NCBI RefSeq assembly: GCF_030704535.1
Contig: NC_081823.1
Coordinates: 1,334,501-1,398,500, forward strand
Source of the DNA: Vitis vinifera
Lineage: Eukaryota > Streptophyta > Magnoliopsida > Vitales > Vitaceae
Reading direction: 5' to 3'
Length of the DNA stretch: 64,000 nucleotides
In this document: in pieces, positions 1 to 11,347 of the stretch
How positions within the stretch are numbered: the first letter of the stretch is position 1
Layout of the letters: each line of letters begins with the position of its first letter
Position numbers and translations under genes: made by a program
The notes under the pieces: generated by a model
The model's input: the letters and a program-made list of their open reading frames with translations, nothing else
Database searches by the model: none
What the model was told of the DNA's origin: nothing

Positions 1-39
1 GAAAAGTAAATAACCTAAATAATTGTACACTATCTAACA

Positions 40-49
40 CTCCCCCTCA
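40..49 (-). other. Polypurine tract
   Basis: The minus strand reads TGAGGGGGAG immediately before the 3' LTR. This is the primer for plus-strand synthesis in LTR elements, and its position marks the LTR boundary at 39/40. Confidence 0.88.
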
Positions 50-427
50 AGCTAGAGCATATATGTTATATGCACCAAGCTTGTTACAAATGTATTTAAT
101 TCTAGGACCTCTGAGAGATTTAGTAAAAATATCTGTTAGTTGATCATTTAAATTGACAAAACTAGTCGCCACACATCCTGATGCGATCTTCTCTCTAATG
201 AAGTGACAGTCAACTTCAATGTGTTTGGTCCTTTCATGGAAGACTGGATTGGATGCAATATGCAAAGCGACTTGGTTGTCATAGATGAGCTTCATCTGTT
301 CATCCTTTCCAAATCTCAACTCTCGAAGAAGATGTTTCAGCCATATGAGTTCACATGTTGTCAGAGCCATAGCTCGATACTCGGCTTCAGCACTAGATTT
401 GGTCACTACATCTTGTTTCTTACTCTT
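47..427 (-). pseudogene. copia RNase H, downstream of a premature stop
   Basis: This is the RNase H C-terminal half, with the SSAEAEYRA block, the 'DNQ.A..IA.NPVFHERTKHIE.D.HF.R' block and the 'DQLTDIFTKSL' block that ends copia polyproteins. It is in frame with the reverse transcriptase segment but separated from it by the TAG at 428-430. The reading ends at 47, overlapping the polypurine tract by three bases, as expected for the end of pol. Confidence 0.92.
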
Positions 428-1218
428 CTAGGATATTAGGTTACCTCCAATAAAAACACAATACCCGGAAGTGGAACGTCTATCTGTGGGTGAGCCAGCC
501 CAATCTGCATCTGGGTAACCAACAACCTGGGTATGACCTCTGTTCTCGTACAACACACCTTGGCCTGGTGTGCTTTTGATATATCGAAGAATGCAGATTA
601 CAGCATCCCAATGGCTATCACATGGTGACTGTAGGAATTGACTAACAACACTTACAAGAAAAGAAATGTCTGGACGAGTAATGGTGAGGTAGTTCGGTTT
701 ACCTACAAGTCGTCGATATCTCCCAGGATCTCCTAAAGGCTCCCCCTGTCCTAATATAAGTTTGACATTTGGATCCATAGGAGTGTCTACCGGTTTACAG
801 TCTAACATACCGGTTTCTTCCAAGGTGTCTAAAGCATACTTCCTTTGGGAAAGAACCACACCGGAACTGGATTGAGCTATCTCAATCCCTAAGAAATACT
901 TTAGTTTCCCCAAGTCTTTAGTCTGAAAGTGGGTGAAAAGGTGTTGTTTTAGTTTTTGAATACCATTCTGATCACTGCCTGTAATGACGATGTCGTCCAC
1001 ATAAACTACCAGATAAATACACTGCCCCGAAAAGTTATGATGATAGAAAACGGAATGATCTGCTGTACTGTGGAACATGCCAAACTCCTGAACAACAGAA
1101 CTAAAATGGCTAAACCATGCTCGAGGAGATTGTTTCAAGTCATATAGAGAACGGCGTAACCTGCACACTAAACCAAACTCCCCCTGAGCAACAAAACCAG
1201 GTGGTTGCTCCATATAAA
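428..1218 (-). pseudogene. copia pol, C-terminal reverse transcriptase
   Basis: This continues the reverse transcriptase after the hAT insertion. The catalytic YVDDI box is present, followed by the connection region and the beginning of RNase H ('DADWAGSPTDRRSTSGYCVF'). The frame ends at an in-frame TAG (minus strand, 428-430) where the family normally has tryptophan. RNase H coding continues in the same frame beyond it, so a single TGG-to-TAG change explains the break. Confidence 0.92.
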
Positions 1219-1226
1219 CTTCCTCA

Positions 1227-1788
1227 CATAGTTGTGAAAGGCGCGCCTAGGCTCGGGGCGGCGCGACGCCACCCTTCGGCACCTCGCCTGAAGGGAGGCG
1301 ACGCCCCTTCACGAAGGCACCGCTTAGGCGCGCAAGGCGCGAGGCGGTCGCCAAAGTTGCCTAAGTTGCCTTCGACGGTCCGACCAGGTAGGTACACACT
1401 CCTCCTTCTCCTTCTTCTTCTTCTTCTTCTTCTTCCTCCTACCGTCGAGTTGCAAAGAGCCCTAAATTTTTTTTTTATTTGGTGGGTCCAAAACGACGTC
1501 GTTTTGGAGCCTGTTCCTTTTAAAAAAGAAAACAGGCCAAAACGACGCCGTTTTGGCCTGTTCCTCCCATCCAGCCCCCTTTTCTGGTCTTTCTCAACCC
1601 GAGACCACTCCCATTTGTGCCCTAGCCTCTACCGTGCTGGAGAAGTGAAGAAGAAGAAAAAGAAGAAAAATAGGAGAAAAATAAGGGTGCGCCTCACTTC
1701 ACTAAAGCCCTCGCCTTAGATGCGCCTTGCGCCTCAAGCTCCAGGACTACTTTGCACCTTGGTGCGCCTTGAGCCTTTTAAAACTATG
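1227..1788. mobile_element. Non-autonomous hAT-type element (562 bp) inside the copia reverse transcriptase
   Basis: The termini form a 16-bp imperfect inverted repeat: CATAGTTGTGAAAGGC at the left, and CATAGTTTTAAAAGGC when the right end is read on the minus strand (14 of 16 match). A perfect 8-bp direct repeat CTTCCTCA flanks it at 1219-1226 and 1789-1796. An 8-bp duplication with short CA..G-type ends is diagnostic of the hAT superfamily. GGCGC motifs cluster next to both ends, as expected for subterminal transposase-binding repeats. There is no transposase, and the open frame across it is a chance product of the composition. Removing it and one target copy would restore reverse-transcriptase continuity, so it arrived after the copia element. 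Confidence 0.93.
1400..1672. repeat. CTT/GAA tracts and nested palindromes inside the hAT element
   Basis: A CTT-rich tract at about 1400-1440 and a complementary GAA-rich tract at about 1644-1672 bracket two palindromes. One is the 20-bp perfect palindrome at 1488-1507 (CCAAAACGACGTCGTTTTGG). The other is a 28-bp near-palindrome at 1533-1560 built on the same core. The middle of the element could fold into a large hairpin. Confidence 0.8.
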
Positions 1789-1796
1789 CTTCCTCA

Positions 1797-2545
1797 GCAA
1801 GATCCCTATGAAGGAAAGCATTTTTAATATCTAACTGATAAAGAGGCCAAGAACGCATAGTAGCCATGGAGAGCAATAGACGAACAGAAGCTATCTTGGC
1901 AACAGGAGAGAAAGTGTCACCATAATTAGAACCATAAACCTGAGTATAGCCTTTAGCAACTAAGTGGGCCTTAAGGCGATCAACCTGACCATCAAGGCCA
2001 ACCTTAACTGTGTAGACCCAACGACAACCAATTGTAGATTTACCAGAGGGTAAAACAACAAGATCCCAAGTGCCATTGGAGTGTAAAGCAGTCATTTCAT
2101 CTACCATTGCCTGTCGCCAGCCTGGATGGGAAAGAGCCTCAGGGGTGCTCTTGGGAAGAGAAACAGAAGATATAGCAAAAACAAATGCAGAATAAGGTGA
2201 AGATAATCGATGGTAACTCAAAAAATTGTAAATAGGATGAGGATTATGAGTAGATCGATTACCTTTCCAAAGAGCAATGGGTAAGTTAGCAGAAGGAGGC
2301 AGAGCCGGGGCAAGAGAAGCCGAAGGGATAGGAAGTGAGTTAGCAGGTACCTCGGCCAAAGAAAGAGGAATAGCGACACGATGATGGCGATGATAAACCT
2401 GAAATGGGCAAGAAGGCACTGTATCAGGTGGGGAGATAATGGGAAGGGGTAAGACTTCAAAAACAGGAAGAGACTCAGAGGTGGAGAAGAACAGTGAGTC
2501 CTCAAAGAAAGTGACATCAACGGAGAGGAAGTCATCAGAGGTCGC
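1797..2545 (-). pseudogene. copia pol, integrase tail and N-terminal reverse transcriptase
   Basis: This segment reads through the end of integrase, then a proline/serine-rich linker, then the start of the copia reverse transcriptase. Recognisable blocks are the 'W..A...E..AL..N.TW.LV' region and '[10 protein letters not shown]', which carries the first catalytic aspartate. The frame is open up to the hAT insertion, where the target duplication CTTCCTCA begins. The reading continues at 1218 on the other side of the insertion. It is a broken copy: the upstream gag, protease and integrase core are absent. Confidence 0.9.
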
Positions 2546-2926
2546 CGGAAAGGCTGTTTAAAGGGCTGGCGGAGACAAAAAACCCCAAAAAATGCACTTT
2601 CAGGGCTCGGATGACACAAGCACAGATGGAGGGTGGCTAGACGGCGTCAGGCGAGGCTGGAGGTGGAAGCACGTGACTGAGAGTCTCCCTCTGGTGCTTT
2701 GAGAAAACTTGAAGATCTCCTCCTTGCGCACCTGATGGTATGGTCGGTGTCGGAAAAGGATTTCGCCGGAAAAAGGTCGCCGGCGATGAGGGTTTTCTAA
2801 CGGCGATACGGTTGATCGGAAAGCTTTAGGAGATGGGAAGGGTGACCGAAATGAAACACAGTCATTGAAAGATTCTAAAATGGATTCACGGATAAATTGA
2901 AAATAATTAGGGTTTTTTTCTCCCTA

Positions 2927-2939
2927 GGCTCTGATACCA
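2927..2939 (-). other. Primer-binding site (initiator tRNA-Met type)
   Basis: The minus strand reads TGGTATCAGAGCC directly next to the LTR. This is the standard plant copia primer-binding site, complementary to the 3' end of initiator tRNA-Met. It fixes the orientation of the element. Confidence 0.93.
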
Positions 2940-3014
2940 TGTGAAAAAAGAGAAAATGGAGAATCCCTAATTTTTGTTATTGAAAAACTGTAAATAATAC
3001 ACATTGGACTTGCG

Positions 3015-3045
<31 letters not shown>

Positions 3046-3126
3046 GTTAGTGGGACCCACAATACAATAAGGAAAGAAAAGGAAAAGGAAAAGTAAATAA
3101 CCTAAATAACTGTACACTATCTAACA
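2940..3126 (-). repeat. 5' LTR of the copia element (187 bp)
   Basis: Read on the minus strand it starts TGTTAG and ends CACA, with the usual TG...CA termini. It contains an (AT)n tract at 3015-3038 that could serve as the TATA region. Its outer 39 bp recur at 1-39 as the inner end of the 3' LTR. The sequence right of it (gaggg at 3127-3131) would be the target-site duplication, but the partner copy is outside the window. Confidence 0.9.
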
Positions 3127-3574
3127 GAGGGCATGGTATTTTTTTAAGGAAAGGGCAAAAGCCAATTTGGAAGATCACCGCCTTTATTTATTCTAGACTA
3201 TATGAAAGCAACAGAGGAGAATTTTAGAGGAATAGAATGGTCTTGGTAAAAATCTTCTTCTTAAATCCTTTATTTATTTATTTTTTATTTTTTATTTTTT
3301 TTTATTTTTCTTTTTGGTGGGAGGGAGGAGAGGGGAGGAGATGCTAACTCTTCCTTTTAAGACTTAATTGACAGTTAAGGGTTGATTTGGACTGTTGCAT
3401 CTATTGTGTAACAGGTGAGATGGGGAGGGCTGGGCAGGTGGGGTTTGCTTGCTGGGGAATTAGATGTAAACTTTTCTTGACTCGGTTTGAATTGGTGTGT
3501 CTATTGTGTGCCTTCCTTACTTTTAGCCTCGGATGGCATCCTTATTGTGTGCTTGGATTGAGCCCTTTTTATTA

Positions 3575-3599
<25 letters not shown>
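3575..3599 (+). repeat. (TG)n microsatellite in APC6 intron
   Basis: About 12 TG units lie in the intron between the copia insertion and the first visible APC6 exon. This is a potential length-polymorphic marker and nothing more can be said. Confidence 0.9.
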
Positions 3600-3605
<6 letters not shown>

Positions 3606-3713
3606 TGTATATCAAGAGGAAAAGAAAGGTGTTTCCTTTGAGCTTGTCTATCAATGATTGCTGTTGCTCCTTTACTTTCATTTATCGGGCCTTTTTTCTT
3701 GTTCTCTTTTAAG

Positions 3714-6700
3714 GGCACTTTCATGGTTTGCTGTTGGTTGCTACTACTATTGTATCAAGAAGTATGACCAGTCACGCCGTTATTTCAGGTAAGGATAATA
3801 CACTATCAAGTTTTTGGCAAATTTCAATGGATGCAGTATTGGTCATATGTTGGGTTTCCATACGTTAATTGTATCATTATTTGCTGGTTCTTCACTCCAT
3901 CCATTTGATAGGAAGGGGTTAGGTCATTTCTGCTTTAAAATGGATTAGTTTTGATTTCTCTGGCATTCATCTACTATGAGAGTGCACTCTGGCATTTTTC
4001 TTTGGAAGGCATTGACATGCTATATGCCTTCTGTGGTCGGAATTTTACATTCTTTACCAGCAGTGCTGGTGTCATTTCCCAGCTACCTTTTTGTAATGTG
4101 CATGAGCCTGTGCAATAGACTTTCTTCTTGTCTGAGCAATCACCTGGACATGCTTTAAATCTCCTGAGCTCAATAACATGAATATAACCAGATAATAGAT
4201 GCCGTTGAACTTGAACATCATATTAATATTGGCCATTGCTTGAACATCATTTTGTTTTAAGTGGTTATTTTTTAACTGGTGTTTTATTTATTGAAGTGTG
4301 GGTATGTTCTTCTAGTTGCGCGTGTTCGAAGAAGGGATGGAGGGAATGGACACTTGTCCATCCCTTTATCCCTCTAACTTTATATTGTTTTCTCACTTGT
4401 ACAAAATTGAGGTGGTGATTGTTTTCTGTAAACTGTAACTTGCTCATCCATCAGAGGCCTAACAATTTGGTAAGCTCTTGATGTATGCAAATTCTAGTTA
4501 GGAACAGGAAGCTCATATTGTATATATCTTCATTATGGGGGTTTGGACTGAATTATTAATCTAAAATTATTTTTTGTCCATGCAACTAGTCTTTTTAATT
4601 TATTATTGCTGTTGTACCTTGTTGGTAATGTTTGTTAAGTTTGTCATTCTAATCCTAGTTGGTTTCTTTTTTCTGGGTTATATTCTATAGCAAGGCTGCA
4701 AATCTAGATGGAACATTTCCTCCTGCTTTGATAGGTTGCGGAAATGCTTATGCTGCTCAAGAAGAGGGTGACCAAGCAATGTTGGCCTATCGAACTGCTG
4801 CTCGCTTGTTTCCTGGGTAATTTAGTATAGTAATTTGTTTGATCTTCTTTCCTGTCTAATTCATGCTTGTCACTTAGCTGTAAATCTATAAGTAACTTAC
4901 CAAAAAACTAAAGCTATGAGCACTCAAAATGATATGTTCGTATCAATAAGTTTTTGCTGGCTTCAGTGATGTTTTCTCTATTAGTTTCCTTTTCTAGGAT
5001 TTTTTTCTTTATTTTTTGTCTTTTTTTTTTTTGGAGTTTATTTATTTAATTTAATTTAATTTAAAATTTATTGTATGGTTTAATAGATTTGTGTATGTGT
5101 ATTGAAGTTTTATGTTGCGCACACAGAGAGATTGCATTTCCCTGTCCTAGAGTATCTGTTGCAGTCAAAATTTCTGATGAAATGATAGGAGAGCACAAGA
5201 TACATGTACTTTCTCAGAGGAACAAATATAATGATACTGCTATATGAAGTACTGCAAACTTTGTGTGTCACTTTGTTTATTCACTTCTTTGTGTTCGTGA
5301 AACATTGTTTATTGACTTCTTCATGTTAACTTTATTATTATTTTTTCCCCATGAAAAAAAAGGCCCTTTTATCATCCCACTCTATTTGGGCATGGTTATG
5401 CTGAATCATATGAAAATATGTATATTCTCCTTCTTCAAACCACTTTCTTTTTGGTCTTTCCTTCTTGCGACATCTTCAACTTGACCTGTGTTTTACTAGT
5501 AAGATGGTGGTTTCATTGCACATTGCCAAAATCAGCAATTTTCTCAGTTCTGATCTTCTCTTAAACCTTTTGATTCCAAAGCTTATAAAATTTCAATTAC
5601 ATCAATTGAAACTATCTTTAGCAAATGGCATAGAACATAGGATCTCTTCCCATATTCCCAATCAATGCCATACTAAGGCAAAAAAGAAGGCTTTATCTTG
5701 ACCCATGATACAGACTTCTTGTGGTGAAAATCACCAGTTTACCCTCAAGTTCTCATAATAGTCCTTTGGTTACCCTTTATTAATTCAATACATCTCTTCG
5801 GAACTATTTTCTTCAGCACTAGGTATAATTCATAAAATTTTATGGAATTTGTTAACTTGTTTTATATTTAATTGTTGACTTCTAAGGTAGCTCTCCATGC
5901 AACCAATATATTTAATTTAATGACTTTTATCTGCCTGGAGGTGGATGGTGGTGGTGGTGTAATAACAAATGTAGTGCCATAAATATTATGGCTGTTTCTT
6001 GTTTTAAGAGTCTGGTTTGCAATTATGAAGATGTAAACTTGATTCTGCTGATCTGTACATGTCAATACATGTGAATGGTTGTTCACATGTTTGTTTTGTA
6101 CAATTTGGAAGGAGTGCATTAGAACTTCCAAAGGTGTTGAATGCTTACCCCTGACGATGAAAGTTTCTTTTCTGAAGGCTTTATTCATGTGGTCTGATGT
6201 CTCATGGGGTTTCCCCATCTTTCCTTCCTTGATTTTACAGATAGTTTGAAGGTTTTTTTGCTGTGTTTGCCTTTGTTTTCTCTTTTTGCTATGGCTTTTC
6301 CACACCTTGTATACATCCTATATGGCTATATAAAGTGCCTTCTTTTTCTTGGGTGCCTTTGAATGCAGTTTGCACATCTATTTGCCTATAAAAAAAAGAG
6401 TAAATAAGGTCCTGAGAATTTGCATAATTGTTTGTATAAGAACATTGATAATGACTTCAATATGGGGAGTCATGAATTTTGGAATATCATGTGTGCTTGC
6501 CTGCAGTGATGTAGCTATATATGACGTATAAGATTTATCCTTAAGGATTGATGAATTTGTTATTTATTTACATTTTTCTAAGTTTTAAAGTAAGCCCCAG
6601 GATCAGTTTCTTTGTTTGGTCTTAATTTCATGTCAGGACCAACACATGGCCTTACACATGCTCTTCAAGCACTCAACAATTCATGCATGTTTGTGGATGT

Positions 6701-9700
6701 GGTGCCTATATTTTAAGGACTCTCTACTGATCTAGTACAATAATCTATTAGGCTGCTTGGCGCATTTCTTGTTAACTGGAGCCTTTAATTTCCTGCCTCA
6801 AAGGCTTGGACAGGGGACAGGGAGGTTCCAGTTCAATTCCATATGACACTGAAAAAAATGAAAAGGAACAAGTCATCTTCAGTTTTCCTACTTCAATCTG
6901 ATCATTAATTCGTCTATTTTCTTTCTTGGATTTATCTTTCTTTGTGATGATCTTGTACTTTATACCTGTGGCATAGAATAATGAAAGCAGGAGTGTGCTG
7001 GAATGGGGGAGTTACTCCCTTACTATATCTAGGAAGCATCTTGCTTTAAAATTCGTCACATTTTTCTTATAAACAAGAATTATGTGTTTATGTACATATT
7101 TAATTCAGTGTCTCTATGTTAAATTACTGATTAAAGATCTAATACGATGGTCAACTAGACCATACACTTAATGCACATCTCATCTCATTATGCTTTCTTC
7201 CCAACTTGAATTTGGGTGTTGAATCCTGCTATTATCATTTTTAATTTTAACCATCTTTTTAAATTTTGTCTGTTAAAGACCTATCAAAAAAAAAAAAAAA
7301 AATTATGTGTTAAAGCACCACCCTTCAAAGAAGCTCCAATTCTGGTTCTTTCATATACAGCAGGGTTGCACCACTCCATTTTGTTAGGAAAACATGTCAT
7401 GTCTGCCTTCATGTATGTAGGTTGTTTATTTTTCTTGCTTGCTTTTCTTTCCCTTTTTTTTTAGAAGAAACACACTTTCCTTCTCAATTTTTTTCTACAC
7501 GGTTCTGGCCATAATTGAGCATGACTCTTGTTGCGCTTAATTTCATTGTTGTAGGTATAAATCTCATCACATATTCTATTTGTTTCTTAACTTACACGTA
7601 GTGGAAATTTTCTTATTATTTATGAATTGTCTTTTTACAGGTTGAATCTTGATATTCTCTTATTCCAGGTGCCATTTACCCACTCTGTATATTGGGATGG
7701 AATACATGCGAACCCATAGCTTTAAGCTCGCTGAGCAGGTAATATACTAATATATTGGGATGGAAATTTTCTTATTATTTCATAACTTTTACTTTTGGTT
7801 TTTGATTTAGTTTTTCTTTCTCTATTTGTTGAAGTAGCTTGCTTCTGAACTACTTCATGAAAATGTCAAATTTTTTACAAGCATTCTTGTTTTCAGTTTT
7901 TCATGCAGGCAAAAACTATTTGCCCCTCAGACCCTCTTGTATATAATGAACTTGGAGTTGTTGCCTATGATATGAAAGAGTAAGGATCTCTGCTCCTCAT
8001 GAAATATGCAATAGTGGATGGTATATGATACATCAATGTTTGGCTGATTTTAAATAAAAATGAAAACTCAGAATTCACCAAATAAGAGTTATGAGGAAAA
8101 CAGAGCAATTCATTGTTTTTTTTTTTCTTTTCCTTTTTTTTTTTTTAATTTTGGTTTTTAAAGATTTCCATTCAGGGAAAGTGTCCACAAGGTGAAAGCA
8201 AACCAAAATATGTATAGTGTAGTTGGCTTCTCCAACAAGGAATACAGTGAAGAAAAACTACTTAAAACTGTTTTTAAGTGGCAAAACCAGCAATAATTTA
8301 ACACTTCCATAAAATTGTCTCCCTCAATACTAATCAGAAATAATTTACTTTCTGAAAGTTGCTGATTTAATCAAACCTAAAAAAGGGGCTTGAAAGATGA
8401 GTGCCTGCTCAAAAGATTACAACCATCACCATTAGGTGATTGTTGGTCAAAACTACAGTATCACTTGGAATGCCTCAGATGGGGATCCTTTTATTGGATT
8501 ATTCTGACAGCATACAGAATTTATCAGATGTACAGTCTAGGTCTTTTAAACAGGGAAATAGAAAGTAACTAAATGTAGATGCGAGAACTAGAGCTGGTAA
8601 GAGAACAAGGAAAGATGTTAGTATCTCTTGCAAGTGTCTCCTTTGCATGTGGTTTAGTTGGAATTGGATGGTCTTTTTTTTGTCCAAAGGAGAGGTTTGG
8701 GAAATGCTTTATAATAGCATCATCATTTTTCTCTTATTATACTGTTAGGGAGTTATTAGTTATGGTTGTTTATTCATTTACAAGTATGCTATTAAGTATA
8801 GTTGGTATTATTTTGTAAATACATATGTTGTTGGATGTATAACACGGGCACTTTTTTTTCTCTGCTTACTTTATCTGGTGAAAGCTCAAAATTCCTTTTA
8901 AGCCATAACTAATCATGCTTGCTTTATTTTAGTTATTTTCAGTGTTAGTTGTCTTTGGAAACACTTTCAGGTACAATAAAGCTGTGTGGTGGTTCCAGAA
9001 AACGTTGAGTCACATTCCTTCCTCTTTAAGTGAAATGTGGGAACCGACCATCGTAAATCTGGCTCATGCATATAGAAAGTTAAAGTATGTTGCTAAAGTT
9101 TCTATGAATTGATTCTTTTTACTTCCTGGATTTTTCCTTTTCTTATTATCTTCTAGGACTTCACATTCCCTAGTAACTTTTTATTTTTTTAATTAAAATT
9201 TGCATTCCTCATAAAAAAAAAAAAGGGTCCTCTCTTCTGATTATGTTAGTTTAATTTGTAAAACATGAACGAAAGCTATATGTTTTGCACCTCATAATGA
9301 AAACCTACTATGTGTCAGGATGTATCATGAAGCAATCTCATTCTATGAGAAAGCCCTCACATTATCGACCAGAAGTTTGAGCACTTATGCTGGCCTTGCA
9401 TACACTTACCACTTGCAGGTATCTTCCTTTTATTTATACCATGAAAAAAATGAACGTCCTCCTTCTGTGGCCTTCGTTGAATATGCATGCAATTTTTTTG
9501 TCTGTGTGTTATTAGTGGATTGCTTTGAAGTACCACAATAGTATGCTTTTAAGTCCATCTCTTTACTGTTGATGAGTATAAGGACAGTTTGATCTTAAGT
9601 ACTGTTACAACTTGGAGATCAGAAACTCTAAGGTTTGGTTCTTCATTAGTTTGGCTTGTAATTTGTCTTGATTTAGTAGCATATAAGAGGTTTGCATGTG

Positions 9701-11347
9701 AAATTGTATAGTGGTCAATTGCGCTCTCTTAGTTTGATGAATACGCAAACCTAATGCTTGGCTAGTGTTGTTTAATATGCTCTCTTAAAGGCTCCTGTGG
9801 AAAGAATCCAGTTTGTGGACATGATTTCTTGTCAATTCTATGATTCTCATGGCCGGGACTAAACACTAATTAAAAAGGACCTATCTTTTCAAAATGGAAG
9901 CTTGAGAACCCTCTCACTGTCAATGAGAAAAAATGTCAATATCTCTGGCTACTTTGCTTTAGACTATTCCGATCATCTCCCATTTCTGAAATATAATATG
10001 AAAATCGATATACTTTCATGTACAGAAACCAGGATAGTGCTTCTTAATTGATGGAAATGGTTTACTATAAAATTGTAAATTTGTATTTTAAACTCTATTA
10101 TCAAGAAATGGCTTGCTGCTTCTCAATTGGATGTTTCTTTTTTCTCTGCTGGTTTTGAAGCATTACCATTCAAGTACTAATCATGATTGAAATGATTCAC
10201 ATATCATCCCACATAAAATGACTAAATTCCCCTCTTCTTGATTGAATTGTAGAGTTTTGGCTTGTCTCCAAGCCCAGAAATCTTATATTCTTATTTCTGT
10301 TTGCTTCTTTGTTCATCATGACAACAACGTGATATCGTGTTGCTGGCTTTCTTCTATCTCTTTTTTGCCCTTGTGCAGGATAATTTTCCTGCAGCCATTA
10401 CATACTACCACAAGGTAAGTTTTCATAAATTCCCAATTGCTACTGTGTCATTATAAGACTTGGAGTGCTACTTGGTAAGGTTGGCCCAACTCAAATAAAC
10501 CAAACTCAGCCCAACCTTTCGGCAATCATTTTCAATACTTGAATTAAGCTTAGACCAAGTTTTTTCAACTTGATCTCAATTTGAATTAAGCTCAGGCCAG
10601 TTTGGACAACCTGAAACTAACCCGAACCTGATCTAATATCTTAATAATATTTATAATTCACATTATTCTATATAATAATATTCATTTAATTTTATTTTTT
10701 TTTAGCTTTTTAAGGAAAAATATCAAATTAGAACTATATCATTTACTTTTTAATTTTTTGGAAAGATACACGAATTTATTTGTACTTTTTTATAATTATC
10801 TCAAAATTTTGCCCCATTTATTATTTAAATGTTGGTATAAATACATGAAACAATTTTTAAAAAATATTTTGAATGAATTTTGAATCATACAACCTAATCA
10901 ACTCAAGTTTAATCCAATCAATCCAAAGTTAGAATTGGGTTCAGTACCTCGAATTAGAGGTTGAGCTCGGTTTAGCTATCAACCCACCCGCCCCACAAGT
11001 TGCCGCCCCCTATTTATGACATTAAATATCTGCTCTGAGTTACACAGCCAATTTTCTTCCCACCCAACCCGACAAGTTGCTGCCCCCTATTTATGACACA
11101 CAATATCTGCTCTTGAGTTAGACATAGCCAATTTTCTTTCTTGCTTCATGAATCTTGGGTTTTATATTATTAAGGATCATTCTAGTTAAGAAACTCTAAA
11201 TTTTCTGAACCATTTCCTCTGTTGTGTTAAATTTTCAATCAGGCTTTGTGGCTGAAACCAGATGACCAGTTCTGCACAGAAATGTTGACTCTGGCTCTTG
11301 TAGACGAAGCTCGTCGAGGCCTAGACCCAAGAAACGAATCCCGTTAA
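3714..11347 (+). CDS. APC6: APC6/CDC16 anaphase-promoting complex subunit, C-terminal 8 exons (5' end outside window)
   Basis: APC6/CDC16 is a tetratricopeptide-repeat scaffold subunit of the anaphase-promoting complex, the ubiquitin ligase that drives mitotic progression. Exons: 3714-3788, 4691-4816, 7669-7738, 7897-7979, 8971-9084, 9319-9418, 10379-10414 and 11243-11347. All junctions are GT-AG and keep frame, giving the last 235 residues or so of a protein that is about 540 long in plants. Recognisable blocks are WFAVGCYYYCIKKYDQSRRY, YIGMEYMRTHSFKLAEQFF, CPSDPLVYNELGVVAYDMKE and ALTLSTRSLSTYAGLAYTYH, which are helix pairs of successive TPRs. The product ends with NESR. The upstream exons must lie left of the copia element. 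One exon is only 36 nt. Assigned from recognition of the family; I regard it as firm. Confidence 0.93.
10457..11140. repeat. Repeat-derived block in the last APC6 intron with a 77-bp tandem duplication
   Basis: This stretch is rich in CCCAACC/AACTCAA-type words, unlike the T-rich intron around it, and looks like a degenerate non-autonomous transposon. At its right end a unit containing acaagttg, ccccctatttatgaca, atatctgctct and agccaattttctt occurs twice with a 77-bp period (10995-11071 and 11072-11140). No clear terminal repeats or coding sequence. Confidence 0.55.

Larger units (their letters stand above)
1..3126 (-). mobile_element. Ty1/copia LTR retrotransposon, internally deleted, 3' LTR cut by window edge
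   Basis: The element reads right to left. The 5' LTR is at 2940-3126. A primer-binding site complementary to initiator tRNA-Met abuts it at 2927-2939. The polypurine tract is at 40-49, and the inner 39 bp of the 3' LTR are at 1-39, with the rest outside the window. The order integrase tail, reverse transcriptase, RNase H is the copia order. Coding sequence begins only at the end of integrase, near 2545. Gag, protease and most of integrase are missing and the remaining pol joins directly to leader sequence, so this is an internal-deletion derivative. A hAT-type insertion at 1227-1788 splits the reverse transcriptase. The 39 bp shared by the two LTRs differ at one position, which suggests a fairly recent insertion. 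It lies antisense in an intron of the APC6 gene. Confidence 0.93.

Noticed and set aside
1117-1719. 200-residue plus-strand frame across the hAT element
   Set aside because: It runs from copia antisense sequence into the element, and its composition (poly-Leu, poly-Lys) comes from the CTT and GAA tracts.
5868-6305. 145-residue minus-strand frame
   Set aside because: It lies within an APC6 intron, has no recognisable domain and its composition resembles translated AT-rich intron.
6780-6850. Possible tRNA-like or SINE B-box (GGTTCCAGTTCAATTCC)
   Set aside because: Only the B-box-like word is present. I could find no A-box at proper spacing, no cloverleaf and no poly(A)/T tail with target duplication.
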